In this document: positions 15,970-25,686 of the stretch, piece after piece
How the letters are laid out: the number at the start of each line of letters is the position of its first letter
Numbering within the stretch: the first letter of the stretch is position 1
Assembly: GCA_903898215.1 (NCBI GenBank)
Contig: CAIUEQ010000288.1
Location: forward strand, 1-42,297
Length of the DNA: 42,297 nt
Direction of reading: 5' to 3'
Origin: an uncultured Bacteroidota bacterium
GTDB taxonomy: Bacteria > Bacteroidota > Bacteroidia > UKL13-3
Notes under the pieces: model-generated
What the model saw: only the letters and a program-made list of their open reading frames with translations
What the model was told of the DNA's origin: nothing
The model's database searches: none
Position numbers and translations under genes: made by a program

Positions 15970-16848
15970 TTATACAGAAGCTGTTATTGCATCTTTTTGA
16001 ATCTTTTTGACCAAACCCTGCAACACATTTCCGGGTCCGCACTCAATAAATTCGGTTGCTCCATCAGCAACCATGCTTTGTATACTTTGAGTCCAACGAA
16101 CCGGAGCTGTAAGTTGAGCGATTAAATTATTTTTTATTTGGTTTACATCGGTAACAGCTTTTGCCGGTACATTTTGATAGATCGGACAAACAGGTGTATT
16201 AAAATTAGTTGATAAAATAGCTTGTTCCAATTCAACACTGGCAGGTTTCATTAAAGGAGAATGAAATGCACCACCAACAGGTAATACTAAAGCACGTTTA
16301 GCTCCGGCAGCTTTCATTAATTCGCAAGCTTTATTTATTCCTTCAACCGATCCCGAAATTACCAATTGTCCTACACAATTATAGTTTGCAGGAACAACAA
16401 TTTCATCTGTAATCGAGGCACAAACTTCTTCTACTTTTGCATCATCCAAACCTAAAACTGCAGCCATTGTTGATGGTTGTATTTCACAAGCTTTTTGCAT
16501 TGCCATTGCACGTTTATAAACTAAACGCAAACCATCTTCAAAGGTTAATACTTTATTGGCAACAAGAGCCGAAAACTCACCGAGAGAATGCCCTGCAACC
16601 ATATCGGGTTTAAAATCTTCCCCTAAAATAATTGCTTTAATAACAGAGTGTAAAAAAATTGCCGGCTGAGTAACGCGAGTTTGTTTTAGCTCTTCATCTG
16701 TTCCGCTAAACATGATATCTGTAATCCTGAAACCTAGTATTTGATTTGCATTTTCAAAAAGATTTTTTGCTGCAATATTATTATCGTAAAGGTCTTTGCC
16801 CATACCTATAAATTGTGATCCTTGTCCTGGAAATAAATATGCTTTCAT
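15970..16848 (-). CDS. fabD: Malonyl-CoA:ACP transacylase
   Basis: 292 residues, normal for FabD. Loads malonate onto acyl carrier protein for fatty-acid synthesis, in the cytosol. The acyl-enzyme Ser is S88 in GHSLGEFSALVA; FPGQGSQFIGMGKDL is the N-terminal oxyanion block; the catalytic His lies in GGAFHSPLM; and the end ECGPGNVLQGLVKKI is typical. Not next to other fab genes here. It lies downstream of the multi-PAS kinase gene on the same strand, with 126 bp between them, and probably has its own promoter. Confidence 0.96.
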   Translation of the reverse strand: MKAYLFPGQGSQFIGMGKDLYDNNIAAKNLFENANQILGFRITDIMFSGTDEELKQTRVTQPAIFLHSVIKAIILGEDFKPDMVAGHSLGEFSALVANKVLTFEDGLRLVYKRAMAMQKACEIQPSTMAAVLGLDDAKVEEVCASITDEIVVPANYNCVGQLVISGSVEGINKACELMKAAGAKRALVLPVGGAFHSPLMKPASVELEQAILSTNFNTPVCPIYQNVPAKAVTDVNQIKNNLIAQLTAPVRWTQSIQSMVADGATEFIECGPGNVLQGLVKKIQKDAITASV

Positions 16849-16974
16849 ATAATTTTATTAATATTTAATGGTAGAAGCAAATAAAATTAAGTTCGCTTAA
16901 AAGAACAAAGAATATTTTTTGCATGTCAACTCAACAAGAAATTCTAAGTTATGTTTGTTAATAGCAATTCGATT

Positions 16975-19900
16975 TTATAAATCAAATTCAATTAAAAATT
17001 CTGTTCCTTTTCCCACTTCACTTTTTACACTTATTTTCCCTCCAAGAGTTTCCACTTGAGTTTTAACCATAAACAAGCCCATGCCTTTTCCTTCAGTATG
17101 TGAATGGAACCGTTTATATAATCCGAAAATTTTATTGCTGTTTCGTACAAGATCGATTCCTAATCCGTTATCTTTAAAAGTTATGAAAAATTTATTGTCA
17201 ACTTTTTTACTGCTAATATCAATTAATGCATCCTCATTAATTCTTCGGTATTTAATACTGTTTGAAATTAGGTTATAAAACACACTATTGATATAACTTT
17301 TTAAAGTAAACATTTCATCTATCTCACTAAAATCACTTTTTATTATCACTTCATTTTCACCAATTTTTAAACCCATAAAAAACTTAATGTCATTTACCAA
17401 TTCGGTAAAACTTATTTTCTCCTTCTTCTCATTTATAACTTGTTTTAACTGTAAAATATGATTCAAATCTTGTATCACATCATCAAGTTTATTTACAGAA
17501 GTAAAAACACCATTAAGCATTTCGTCTTTTTCCGTTTGTTGAAGTTCTACGGTTTTTAAAATATCATTAAAGCCTTTGATATTTGCTACCGGTGAACGCA
17601 AGTTATGAGAAACGATATAAGTAAATTGTTCAAGATCTTTGTTTCGCTTAATTAAATCATCGGTAATATTTTTATTATGTTTTTCGGCCGCTTTTCGTTC
17701 GCTGATATCCGAATGAACACCAATTGATCCAACTACGTTTCCAGCTGAATCTAAAATTGGTGTTCCACTTATTGAAACCCAAATTAGTTCTCCATTCTTT
17801 TTTCTCAACTGAATCTCATAAGTATCAGATTTCTTTTCTAATCGGAGGTTATGTTTTTCTTTAAACAAATTTTTCTGTTCTTCGTCTACAAATATTTTGA
17901 AAGCAACTTTCCCAACTAATTCGCTTGGTGTATAACCCGTAATTTGAAACATCCTATTGTTTGCATACTGTATCACATCATCATTATCAACCGACAGCAA
18001 ACCTTCGTTCATGGTATGAATTAACAAGCGATATTTTTCTTCACTTTCAATTATTTGTTTTTCAGCAATTTTGTTTTCCTCCGAAGTTTGAATATTATTT
18101 ATTGCAAATGAGATATTTTGGGTAACTTTTTCGAGTAATTCAATTTCTTCTTTGCTTGAGAAAAAGTTTTTTTCGTTACTATAAATTACAAATACCCCAA
18201 TTACTTTTTCCCTAACTTTTATTGGAATAGATATACTTGAACGATACCCTCTTTTTAAGGCATTGTCTCTCCATGGTGCCATAGAAGGATCGTTTTCGAT
18301 ATCATCACTAACAAATGTTTTCCCTTCTCTGATAGTTTTACCGATTGGACCATTTCCACTTGAGGTATTTGCGCTTGAAACGATAAATGCATTTTTAAGA
18401 TATCCGTCTTCGTGCCCTGACCAAGCTACTGCATTAACACTATCATTTTTATCATTTATTAAACCAATCCAACTCATATAAAACTTACCATATATAATTG
18501 CTATATCACATATTTCATGATAGAGGTTTTCAATAGATTGCGCACGTAATACCAAATAATTAACCTGACTGATAAATTCGTAAAGGCGATTTATTTTCAA
18601 TAATCTTTCTTCAGTTTTTTTTAGATTGGTAATATCTGAATTGAAACCATACCAAGTTATAGTTCCGTCATCCAATTTTTCGGGAGTTGATTTCGAATAG
18701 ATCCACTGAATTTCTTTGCCCGGAATTTGAACTCTGAATTCGCATGTAAAATAAGATAAATTTTTTGCCGAATATTCAATATCGTGTATCACCCTTTCAG
18801 CATCATCCGGATGTAAAACTTTACCAATAGGCGTAAAATCATCAACAACATCTTCGGGATTACATCCAAAAAGATTTTTAATACCTGATGAAGCAATTGG
18901 AACGAAATAGGTTCCGTCAATTCTTCTTGAAAACTGAAAAATCAAATCAGGAACATTATCAGATAGTTTTCTAAACTCTAAATCTTTTTCACGAATTTTA
19001 GCTTCGGCAAGTTTACGATCAGTAATATCAATAATGATAGAGTGGATATAACTTTTACCTCCCATAATAACCGAGTTACCTAATACTTCCATATCTCTAA
19101 CACTACCATCGGCTAATTGATGTTTAACCTGTATATTATATTTATTAAGTCGGTGGGTTTCTTTTAAATCATTTCGAAGTTGTTCGTCTGTTTTATTCAC
19201 ATTTATTTGACGAATATTCATTTTCTTTAATTCCTCTCTACTCCACCCATAAAATTTTGCTGCAGCATAATTAGCATCAATAATTTTCCCGGTTTCGGGT
19301 TCTAAGATGTATTTTATGGCTGAATGATTTTCAAAAAGTTTTCGATAATCCTCTTCGCTTTGTCGCAATTCGTTTTCCAAAACTTTGCGCTCATTAATAT
19401 CTGATACCGCGAGTATTACTCCAACAATATTTTTATGTAAATTAAGCGATGGAAACAAACGAATATGGTACCAATGTGGCATTCCGGATATTCCACATAA
19501 ATTACTTTCGATTTTAAAAATATTTCCTTTTAAAGTTTCAGGTAGTTCAACTTGGAATTTATCATTTAGAAAACCAGTAACAAAATTTAAAATGTTTTTA
19601 CCGATTACTATTTCAGTTCCAAATTCTTTTTCAAGAAATTTTTGAATAATGGTATTGAAAGATTTAACCTTAAAATCTGTATCCATTAATACAAAACCTG
19701 TAAATGAATTATCGAAAACCGAACGAATATTTGCTTCCGATTTTTGAAGATTAACAGTTTGTTCCAATAAATTTTGTTGTTCTGTTATTAGTGTTTTTTC
19801 AGACACTTTTCTTTCTGAAATATCAATGAATGAACCAAACATACATTGTGGTTTCCCACTATCATCAAAAACAATGTTTGCCGAAAATTCCACATCAAAT

Positions 19901-20646
19901 AAAGAGCCATCCATTCTTTTCCCGATATCTTCTCCACTATCAAATCCTTTAGTTATTAAAGCTTGAACTGTTTTGTGAATTCGATCTCCATGAAAAACAG
20001 TGGTAAGATTTTTTCCAATTAGATCATTCATGCTTTTACATCCCCACATTTTTACAAGAGCTTCGTTTGCATATATAATGTTTCCTGAAAGATCAGTCAT
20101 TCCCATTCCGCTTATTGATTTAGAAATGGCTTCTTCTTTTAATTTTAAATTTTTTTCGAAAATTTCTCTTTCCGAAATATCAGTAATATGTGCCAATAAA
20201 AATTTCTCTCCATTGTTTAAAAATGTTTTAAGCACAATACTCACCCAAAAGTTATTGCCGAAAGTACTTTCTGAATCAACTTCGATAATTTGCACCTTGG
20301 AAGTTTTAATGGCTTTTTCGGCAGCTGAAAGCATACCTGATTTTTTCCAAGATTTTATTTTACGAAAATTCTGTTTACAGAGTTGTTCAACAGATCCACC
20401 TGTAATTTTTGCAATTGCTGGGTTTGCATAAACACATATCCCCGACTCAGCTTGATAAATTAATGTTCCTATTGGCGATGCCTCAATAATTTCCTGATTA
20501 AAAATTGTGGAATGAGAAAAACTTTGGGTTGGTTTTGATTTACTTTTTAAGACGGAATCAATTTTTTTAGGTGATAATTTTGATGCAGTTAACCGTGTAG
20601 CATTTTTTTTTGCAGCACCTTTTGGTTTGACAGAATTTTGCTTCAT
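16975..20646 (-). CDS. Soluble multi-PAS/GAF sensor histidine kinase
   Basis: 1223 residues from ATG 20646 (MKQNSVKPKGAAKK); a TTG seven codons upstream is less likely. After a basic N-terminal segment there are about six PAS domains with the usual YAN or DAN strand endings (VYANPAIAKITG, IYANEALVKMWG, IDANYAAAKFYGW, QYANNRMFQITGY among them). A GAF domain (YEFISQVNYLVLRAQSIENL onward) sits before the last PAS. HisKA follows with H1014 in YIVSHNLRSPVANIKG, then HATPase (NLISNSIKYRR, DNGLGID, GKGMGLFMVKT). No membrane segment, so it senses in the cytosol. No receiver domain and no adjacent response regulator: an orphan kinase. Signal unknown. Confidence 0.9.
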   Translation of the reverse strand: MKQNSVKPKGAAKKNATRLTASKLSPKKIDSVLKSKSKPTQSFSHSTIFNQEIIEASPIGTLIYQAESGICVYANPAIAKITGGSVEQLCKQNFRKIKSWKKSGMLSAAEKAIKTSKVQIIEVDSESTFGNNFWVSIVLKTFLNNGEKFLLAHITDISEREIFEKNLKLKEEAISKSISGMGMTDLSGNIIYANEALVKMWGCKSMNDLIGKNLTTVFHGDRIHKTVQALITKGFDSGEDIGKRMDGSLFDVEFSANIVFDDSGKPQCMFGSFIDISERKVSEKTLITEQQNLLEQTVNLQKSEANIRSVFDNSFTGFVLMDTDFKVKSFNTIIQKFLEKEFGTEIVIGKNILNFVTGFLNDKFQVELPETLKGNIFKIESNLCGISGMPHWYHIRLFPSLNLHKNIVGVILAVSDINERKVLENELRQSEEDYRKLFENHSAIKYILEPETGKIIDANYAAAKFYGWSREELKKMNIRQINVNKTDEQLRNDLKETHRLNKYNIQVKHQLADGSVRDMEVLGNSVIMGGKSYIHSIIIDITDRKLAEAKIREKDLEFRKLSDNVPDLIFQFSRRIDGTYFVPIASSGIKNLFGCNPEDVVDDFTPIGKVLHPDDAERVIHDIEYSAKNLSYFTCEFRVQIPGKEIQWIYSKSTPEKLDDGTITWYGFNSDITNLKKTEERLLKINRLYEFISQVNYLVLRAQSIENLYHEICDIAIIYGKFYMSWIGLINDKNDSVNAVAWSGHEDGYLKNAFIVSSANTSSGNGPIGKTIREGKTFVSDDIENDPSMAPWRDNALKRGYRSSISIPIKVREKVIGVFVIYSNEKNFFSSKEEIELLEKVTQNISFAINNIQTSEENKIAEKQIIESEEKYRLLIHTMNEGLLSVDNDDVIQYANNRMFQITGYTPSELVGKVAFKIFVDEEQKNLFKEKHNLRLEKKSDTYEIQLRKKNGELIWVSISGTPILDSAGNVVGSIGVHSDISERKAAEKHNKNITDDLIKRNKDLEQFTYIVSHNLRSPVANIKGFNDILKTVELQQTEKDEMLNGVFTSVNKLDDVIQDLNHILQLKQVINEKKEKISFTELVNDIKFFMGLKIGENEVIIKSDFSEIDEMFTLKSYINSVFYNLISNSIKYRRINEDALIDISSKKVDNKFFITFKDNGLGIDLVRNSNKIFGLYKRFHSHTEGKGMGLFMVKTQVETLGGKISVKSEVGKGTEFLIEFDL

Positions 20647-20864
20647 AAATAAATCAAATAAATTCAATACAAAAAAAGTATCGAGAGGGGATTTTCAACT
20701 TTTATATGCAAGCAATGTCTGTATTAAATAATTGCAAATTCATGATTTTGGTCAGGAATAAACATACAAAAAAAAACATAAACACCTACTTCCCTTTAAT
20801 ATACGAGCTATGTTTTGAATAAGGTCGAAAAAAAATATTTCAAGAAACTAAGAGGATACTTTTA

Positions 20865-23252
20865 TCAACTCTCGCTTCGCAATTTTCTTCTATCAACTTC
20901 GATGCCTTTATTTTTTAAAAATCCGGCATTGGAGCGCAAACGTAAAAACCATAATACCCGAACTTCTTTATAGAAAAAATTAGTTGTTTCAATTTTTCTT
21001 TTAAACGTATTATAAAATGCAAAACCAACTGAAGTTGAAGAATTTCCTATGGAATCATGTTTATGAAAATAGATTGGAAATACGCTTTTGGTAACTGTTC
21101 CTGCAACTTTACAATCGGCATATAATAAGTAAAGCAAGCGTCTGTCGTAATCGTGATTATCAAAATTAACAGCACTAAAAAGTGGTCCCAAAATATGATG
21201 ATTGCTATAAATTCCTTGTTGCTTTTTATAGGTATATGCTTGCCACAAAAAATGATAACTTTTAAATTCAGGAGATTTATATTTATAAAAAAATGGAAAT
21301 AATCCCCAGAAATTTGCTTTGCTTGTATTGTTCAACCAAAATATTGGTGCAAGATGAAATGCAGTTTGTATAGCTGATTTTTTATATCCTACAATCGGCC
21401 AAATTAATTGATAACTGTTAGAAGTATCGGTTTTAAAATGCTGGTAAGCGATTAACCCAAATAAATCACTTTGAAGGTGTGAAGGCTTATAATACGAATG
21501 ATAGTATAAAGGGAAAAGCAATGAGGTAGTCCGTTTTTGAGATTCGATATCCCAAAACAACGGAGTAAATACTAAATGATGGTTATGATTGATTTTACTT
21601 TTCCCAAAAGAAAATAATGGAAAAAGTGTTTTTGATTGATACTGTTTATTAAAGAAGGAATGATAAAACGGAAATAAAAATTGCTGTGATGATGATGCAT
21701 TTTTGAAATTTAAAAATGTTGGAAACACATAAAGTGAAAAGTTGTTTGTTGCATCATTGTAACGATATCTGTAAAATGGAAAGAGTGAACGTGTATGGAT
21801 ATTTGATCTGTCTAAATTCCAAAAAACAGGAAATAGCACTGTTGAATTATTTGTATACGCTTTAGAGTAACGCACTTCTCCGGATGATTCATGATAATGC
21901 CAGTAAATAGGAAACAGCACATCAGTTTTCAATTCAAATTTATTTCTGTTTGTGTATTCAAACGACTTTCGATAATGCCAAATTAATGGAAACAATACGT
22001 GATAATTTTCAATACTTGACGAATCAGAATGATGTTTTAACCACCATAATGGAAATAAAAATTTGCGGTCGGTTTTAACATTGGAAATATGCCAATAAAT
22101 TGGTGTGATATTGCTATAAGAAGTTACTATAGAATCCCATGCCCTAAGTATTTTTCCTTTTCCATAAAATGGCATCACCCCAACATAATCATTTGAACTT
22201 TGAAAATGTCCATCATAAAAAGTAACCGAATGATGATTCCAGTAAATTGGAAAAATTGTGGTATTGTTTTTAGAATTATAGTTACTATCATTTAATGATG
22301 GGTTAATGTAATTCACATGACTTTTATTTCTGAAATACACTGGAAACAAAACAGTGCTGTGAATGGTATCATTTTTTAAAGTTTGATTCTTTTTCCAATA
22401 AACAGGAACCACAAAATGAAAATTATAACTCGGCTTATTGATGTTCCATACAAATGGAGTAAACCCATAAAATGTTTTATGCTGTACGTTATTTTTTCCG
22501 TAGCCAAAAAAAGGCATCATCAAAAATGAGCTATGTTCTGGCCTTTGATAACGCCATACAATAGGGAAAACTACATCATTTTTAATATCAACATTTCGTT
22601 TCCTGAAATAAAATGGAAAGGCTGTAAACCTATTGTTGTTTTCGGCTTTATGCTTGAAAAAAAATATTGGGAAAACCCATGTTGATGAGTTAGATAAATT
22701 AGCCTGACGAAAATAAAATGGCACTAAACTGCTAGTTGATTCTGCTTTATTTCGGTAATAATAATAAAGTGGGAAAACCATAAATTCAGACTTATCGTTT
22801 ACTTTATCATTTTTATACCACAGAAAAAACAATAGATTATTTTTTAAGTAATCACCATTATCTGATCGTGAGTATTCTAATAAATCGATGCCGGGAACAA
22901 TTTCCAATACTTTATACGATTGAATTCTTGAAATAAAATTATTGGTATACCTATAAACACTCGGATAATATAAACTTCCAACTCTGACATCTTTTTTTAG
23001 TGAATTAAAACTGTAGGTATAAACAGGAAGTAGATGAGTATGAAGATCGTTATTGATTAAATTTTTTCGGTAAGTAAAAAGTGAAGCTGCAACTTGTACT
23101 CGTTTTTCGGAATCTGTTTTATCACGATAAACTATCGGCCATAAATGTATGTTTCTTCCACGGGTAATTCCGAAATCCGATTTCATGTCGTCTTGAGCAA
23201 ATGCATGAAACGAGAGTAAAATAATCGTACATATGGTAAAAAACTTCTTCAA
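20865..23252 (-). CDS. Secreted/outer-membrane aromatic-proline (FPxYW) repeat protein of unknown function
   Basis: 795 residues with a signal peptide (KKFFTICTIILLSFHAFAQ). The start is TTG at 23252; no ATG is available in frame nearby. From residue about 35 nearly to the end the protein consists of roughly 30 short units built around a hydrophobic-F-P-hydrophobic-aromatic core: VFPLYYYYR, LVPFYFRQ, VFPIVWRYQ, VVPVYWKK, IFPIYWNHH, LFPLWWLKH, LFPIYWHYH and so on, spaced 18-35 residues. In at least four places a GxGK-type unit is followed by a TPxxW or APxxW unit and then an FPxYW unit (for example MPFFGYGK, FTPFVWN, VVPVYWKK), a three-strand super-repeat. The strands alternate as in a beta-barrel or solenoid. 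Rich in Tyr, Phe, Trp, His and Asn. Probably cotranscribed with the lipoprotein upstream. I know no named family. Confidence 0.8.
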   Translation of the reverse strand: MKKFFTICTIILLSFHAFAQDDMKSDFGITRGRNIHLWPIVYRDKTDSEKRVQVAASLFTYRKNLINNDLHTHLLPVYTYSFNSLKKDVRVGSLYYPSVYRYTNNFISRIQSYKVLEIVPGIDLLEYSRSDNGDYLKNNLLFFLWYKNDKVNDKSEFMVFPLYYYYRNKAESTSSLVPFYFRQANLSNSSTWVFPIFFFKHKAENNNRFTAFPFYFRKRNVDIKNDVVFPIVWRYQRPEHSSFLMMPFFGYGKNNVQHKTFYGFTPFVWNINKPSYNFHFVVPVYWKKNQTLKNDTIHSTVLFPVYFRNKSHVNYINPSLNDSNYNSKNNTTIFPIYWNHHSVTFYDGHFQSSNDYVGVMPFYGKGKILRAWDSIVTSYSNITPIYWHISNVKTDRKFLFPLWWLKHHSDSSSIENYHVLFPLIWHYRKSFEYTNRNKFELKTDVLFPIYWHYHESSGEVRYSKAYTNNSTVLFPVFWNLDRSNIHTRSLFPFYRYRYNDATNNFSLYVFPTFLNFKNASSSQQFLFPFYHSFFNKQYQSKTLFPLFSFGKSKINHNHHLVFTPLFWDIESQKRTTSLLFPLYYHSYYKPSHLQSDLFGLIAYQHFKTDTSNSYQLIWPIVGYKKSAIQTAFHLAPIFWLNNTSKANFWGLFPFFYKYKSPEFKSYHFLWQAYTYKKQQGIYSNHHILGPLFSAVNFDNHDYDRRLLYLLYADCKVAGTVTKSVFPIYFHKHDSIGNSSTSVGFAFYNTFKRKIETTNFFYKEVRVLWFLRLRSNAGFLKNKGIEVDRRKLRSES

Positions 23253-23302
23253 TAGAAATAAATTGTTTCAAGCAGTTTTATAATCTATCCGTTACAATAC
23301 CT

Positions 23303-23947
23303 TCAATTAAAACTTTTAAAATCCTGAAATGCTTGTATCAGCACATCTAATCTAATGGTATGTTTACGCTTGCCAACCCAAAGTGTGGTAGTTGCTAATT
23401 CAAGAGGGTCAGAAAAAACTTTTTTCTCGATACTTACAAATACATCATTTTGAATTGTCAGATCAATAGAACTTGAAGAGCCAACTGGCGGTGCTGCTTT
23501 ACTAAATTCAAATTTTAATTTATCGACATTGGCCAAAAACGTATTGCAATTTTCAACAGAAATAGTTGTGAAGTAAATCGACAAATCTCCTAACTGTCTG
23601 ATAAAATCGTTTCCACGAACATTTGTATAAAGGTCGTTCACATCAAAATAATATAGGCTATCGTACAAGTAAAACTGTTTTGCAATTTTATGAGAACCAA
23701 TAACCAGACATTTTAAATTATCACTTTTAAAAGCCACTAATTCGATCTGAGCTTTATTGGTCATCTCTTGCTCACGAAACAATAATTTAGTTTTGCTTGA
23801 AATGATTCTACCCGTTTCGTGTTGCTGAAGATTATTTTTAATATAATAATCGTAAACGTTTGTAACCGAATTACTGCAAGATGTGAGTATGGTTACTGAA
23901 ATAATAATGTAAAAAATTATGTTGCTGTTTTTGACGCGAAATTTCAT
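23303..23947 (-). CDS. Hypothetical lipoprotein
   Basis: 214 residues with a lipoprotein signal ending at Cys24 (IIISVTILTSC). The mature part is a mixed alpha/beta domain with no motif I can assign. It is followed 50 bp downstream by the FPxYW-repeat gene on the same strand, and that gene lacks an obvious promoter of its own, so the pair probably forms an operon. A lipoprotein partner for an outer-membrane repeat protein is a common Bacteroidota arrangement, but here this is inference. Confidence 0.7.
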   Translation of the reverse strand: MKFRVKNSNIIFYIIISVTILTSCSNSVTNVYDYYIKNNLQQHETGRIISSKTKLLFREQEMTNKAQIELVAFKSDNLKCLVIGSHKIAKQFYLYDSLYYFDVNDLYTNVRGNDFIRQLGDLSIYFTTISVENCNTFLANVDKLKFEFSKAAPPVGSSSSIDLTIQNDVFVSIEKKVFSDPLELATTTLWVGKRKHTIRLDVLIQAFQDFKSFN

Positions 23948-24001
23948 AAATTTTTTCTAAAGAATACAACCAAATTTATTCATTTGTCCATAATAAAAAA
24001 A

Positions 24002-24427
24002 TCATTCCCCATAATATTCTACAAATTGATTTTCGGTTTCAAATAATTTTATGCAATGAAGCTTTCCATTTTCGATATGAGGTTCGAGCTGTTTCCAAAT
24101 CTCCACAACAATATTTTCGATACTTGCCATCTTGCCTTTCATAAAATCAACATCCAAATTGATATTCTTATGGTCGATTTTATCTAATACAAATTCATGC
24201 ATCACATCCTTTAATTTTCTTAAGTCCATCACCATTCCTGTATTTTCATCAGCAACACCTTTTAGGGTAACATAAATATCAAAATTATGACCATGGTAAT
24301 TTTTATTGGCACATTTTCCAAAAAACTGCTCATTCTGTTCATCTGTCCAACGTGGATTAAACAATCGGTGAGCAGCATTAAAATGAGCTTTACGGGTAAT
24401 ATAAACGATGTTTTTTTTATCTGACAT
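24002..24427 (-). CDS. queD: 6-carboxytetrahydropterin synthase (QueD/PTPS family)
   Basis: 141 residues from ATG 24427 (MSDKKNIVYITRKAHFNAAHRL). The in-frame ATG at 24451 lies within the predicted -7 element and cannot be in the message. Zinc ligands are in HFNAAHRL and YHGHNFDI; the catalytic Cys is in FFGKCANKN. DHKNINLDVDF and the C-terminal ETENQFVEY carry the substrate-binding Glu region. It converts dihydroneopterin triphosphate to carboxytetrahydropterin for queuosine/7-deazaguanine synthesis. A 6-pyruvoyl-tetrahydropterin synthase role in biopterin formation cannot be excluded by sequence alone. No other que genes are adjacent. Confidence 0.9.
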   Translation of the reverse strand: MSDKKNIVYITRKAHFNAAHRLFNPRWTDEQNEQFFGKCANKNYHGHNFDIYVTLKGVADENTGMVMDLRKLKDVMHEFVLDKIDHKNINLDVDFMKGKMASIENIVVEIWKQLEPHIENGKLHCIKLFETENQFVEYYGE

Positions 24428-24448
24428 CCTATTTAAATTTTTGTGCAG

Positions 24449-24479
24449 CAAATATACTCACCTATCGGAAACACACTAA
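24449..24479 (-). promoter_or_regulatory. queD promoter
   Basis: Minus strand: TTAG (24479-24476), 19 bp, TATATTTG (24456-24449). The -7 box is perfect and the -33 box has one mismatch to the Bacteroidota consensus. It fixes the start codon at 24427. Confidence 0.6.
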
Positions 24480-24560
24480 CATACGTCAGCATTTTATTCC
24501 TATTTAAAAATCATAAGGCTTTTCTTAAATATGAACTGCTGTAAATGTTCCTAGAATCAT

Positions 24561-24568
24561 TATTTTTG
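24561..24568 (+). promoter_or_regulatory. Putative -7 element of hldD promoter
   Basis: TATTTTTG fits TAnnTTTG and lies 20 bp before the ATG at 24589. The -33 position (24538-24541) is poor (GCTG). Together with the queD promoter it makes 24428-24588 a divergent promoter region. Confidence 0.4.
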
Positions 24569-24588
24569 AGCGTTTAACAAATAATCAG

Positions 24589-25554
24589 ATGATCATAATC
24601 ACAGGTGCCGAAGGGTTTATAGGAAGTTGCCTTGTTGCTAAATTAAACGAAGATGGGTTTAACGACCTTATTCTTGTTGATGATTTCAGCGATGGTGAAC
24701 GTTCGAAGAATATCACAGAAAAAAAATATACTGCAAAAATTGAGCGCAAAGAATTCTTTGATTGGTTAGATAAAAACGAACATCTAGTAGAATTTATATT
24801 TCATATCGGAGCAAGAACTGACACTACCGAAAGTGATGAAAAAATATTCAAAGAGCTGAATCTTGATTTTTCAAAGACACTTTGGAATGCTTGCGTTAAA
24901 TATGGATTGCCATTGGTTTACGCATCTTCAGCGGCAACTTATGGTGATGGTGAATTTGGTTATGATGATGACACAAAATTACTTGACCAATTACAGCCGA
25001 TGAATCCATACGGTCGCTCAAAAAATGATTTCGATAAATGGGCAGTTACACAAAATGATGTTCCGTTTTTTTGGGCAGGATTGAAATTTTTTAATGTATA
25101 CGGACCGAATGAATACCATAAAGGACGAATGGCATCAGTTGTGTTACATGCCTTCAACCAAATAAAAGAAACAGGAAAAGTAAAACTGTTTAGATCACAT
25201 AAACCTGACTTTAATGATGGTGAACAAATGCGTGATTTTATTTATGTGAAAGATTTGTGTGATGTCTGTGTTTTCTTAATGACAAATCGTAAACATAGCG
25301 GTATCTATAATTTAGGAAGCGGTAAAGCCCGAACTTTTAAAGATCTGGTAAAAGGAATTTTTGTTGCTCTTAACATAACACCACAAATTGAGTTCATAGA
25401 TACCCCTGAAGATATCAGAGAAAAATATCAGTATTTTACAGAAGCAAAAATGGAAAAATTGAAAAGTATTGGCTATACAAAACCTTTCACAAGTGTTGAA
25501 GATGGTGTAATGGATTATGTGAAAAATTATTTACAGCTGAATAAACGTTGGTAA
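24589..25554 (+). CDS. hldD: ADP-L-glycero-D-manno-heptose 6-epimerase
   Basis: 321 residues. An NAD(P)-dependent short-chain dehydrogenase/epimerase that makes ADP-L-glycero-D-manno-heptose for the LPS inner core. The Rossmann motif is GAEGFIGS at residues 5-12; YASSAATYGDG carries the catalytic Ser/Thr; the Tyr-Lys pair is Y141 and K145 in PYGRSK; KFFNVYGPNEYHKGRMASVV and the QMRDFIYVKD block are typical of HldD rather than of GalE. Stand-alone gene with the heptose kinase elsewhere. Confidence 0.93.
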   Translation: MIIITGAEGFIGSCLVAKLNEDGFNDLILVDDFSDGERSKNITEKKYTAKIERKEFFDWLDKNEHLVEFIFHIGARTDTTESDEKIFKELNLDFSKTLWNACVKYGLPLVYASSAATYGDGEFGYDDDTKLLDQLQPMNPYGRSKNDFDKWAVTQNDVPFFWAGLKFFNVYGPNEYHKGRMASVVLHAFNQIKETGKVKLFRSHKPDFNDGEQMRDFIYVKDLCDVCVFLMTNRKHSGIYNLGSGKARTFKDLVKGIFVALNITPQIEFIDTPEDIREKYQYFTEAKMEKLKSIGYTKPFTSVEDGVMDYVKNYLQLNKRW

Positions 25555-25569
25555 AAACCAAAAAAAATA

Positions 25570-25640
25570 ACACAAAGGCACAAAAGATTAAATTAGAATA
25601 ACGGTAACACTTTGTGTAATTAAATAATTTTTCCTTTGTG
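25570..25640. repeat. Decayed CACAAAG/CTTTGTG repeat in the hldD-kinase gap
   Basis: ACACAAAG at 25570-25577 pairs with CTTTGTGT at 25610-25617, and related CACAAAAG and CCTTTGTG lie beside them. This is the look of a degenerate interspersed repeat of a kind common between Bacteroidota genes. It could fold weakly; no strong T-run supports a terminator. Confidence 0.4.
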
Positions 25641-25686
25641 ATTTAGTATAGAAAAAACATAAACAAATTTGTAATTATAAAAGTAT

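Noticed and set aside
16849..16974. Promoter for fabD with TATTCTTTG
   Set aside because: The box has one base too many to fit TAnnTTTG and no matching -33 element; not strong enough to list.
20865..23252. Possibility that the regular repeats here are a CRISPR array or tandem DNA repeat
   Set aside because: The repetition is at protein level only; DNA units differ in length and sequence and one long open frame with a signal peptide covers them.
24428..24451. Longer queD start (ATG 24451)
   Set aside because: It overlaps the predicted -7 promoter element, so it would not be transcribed.
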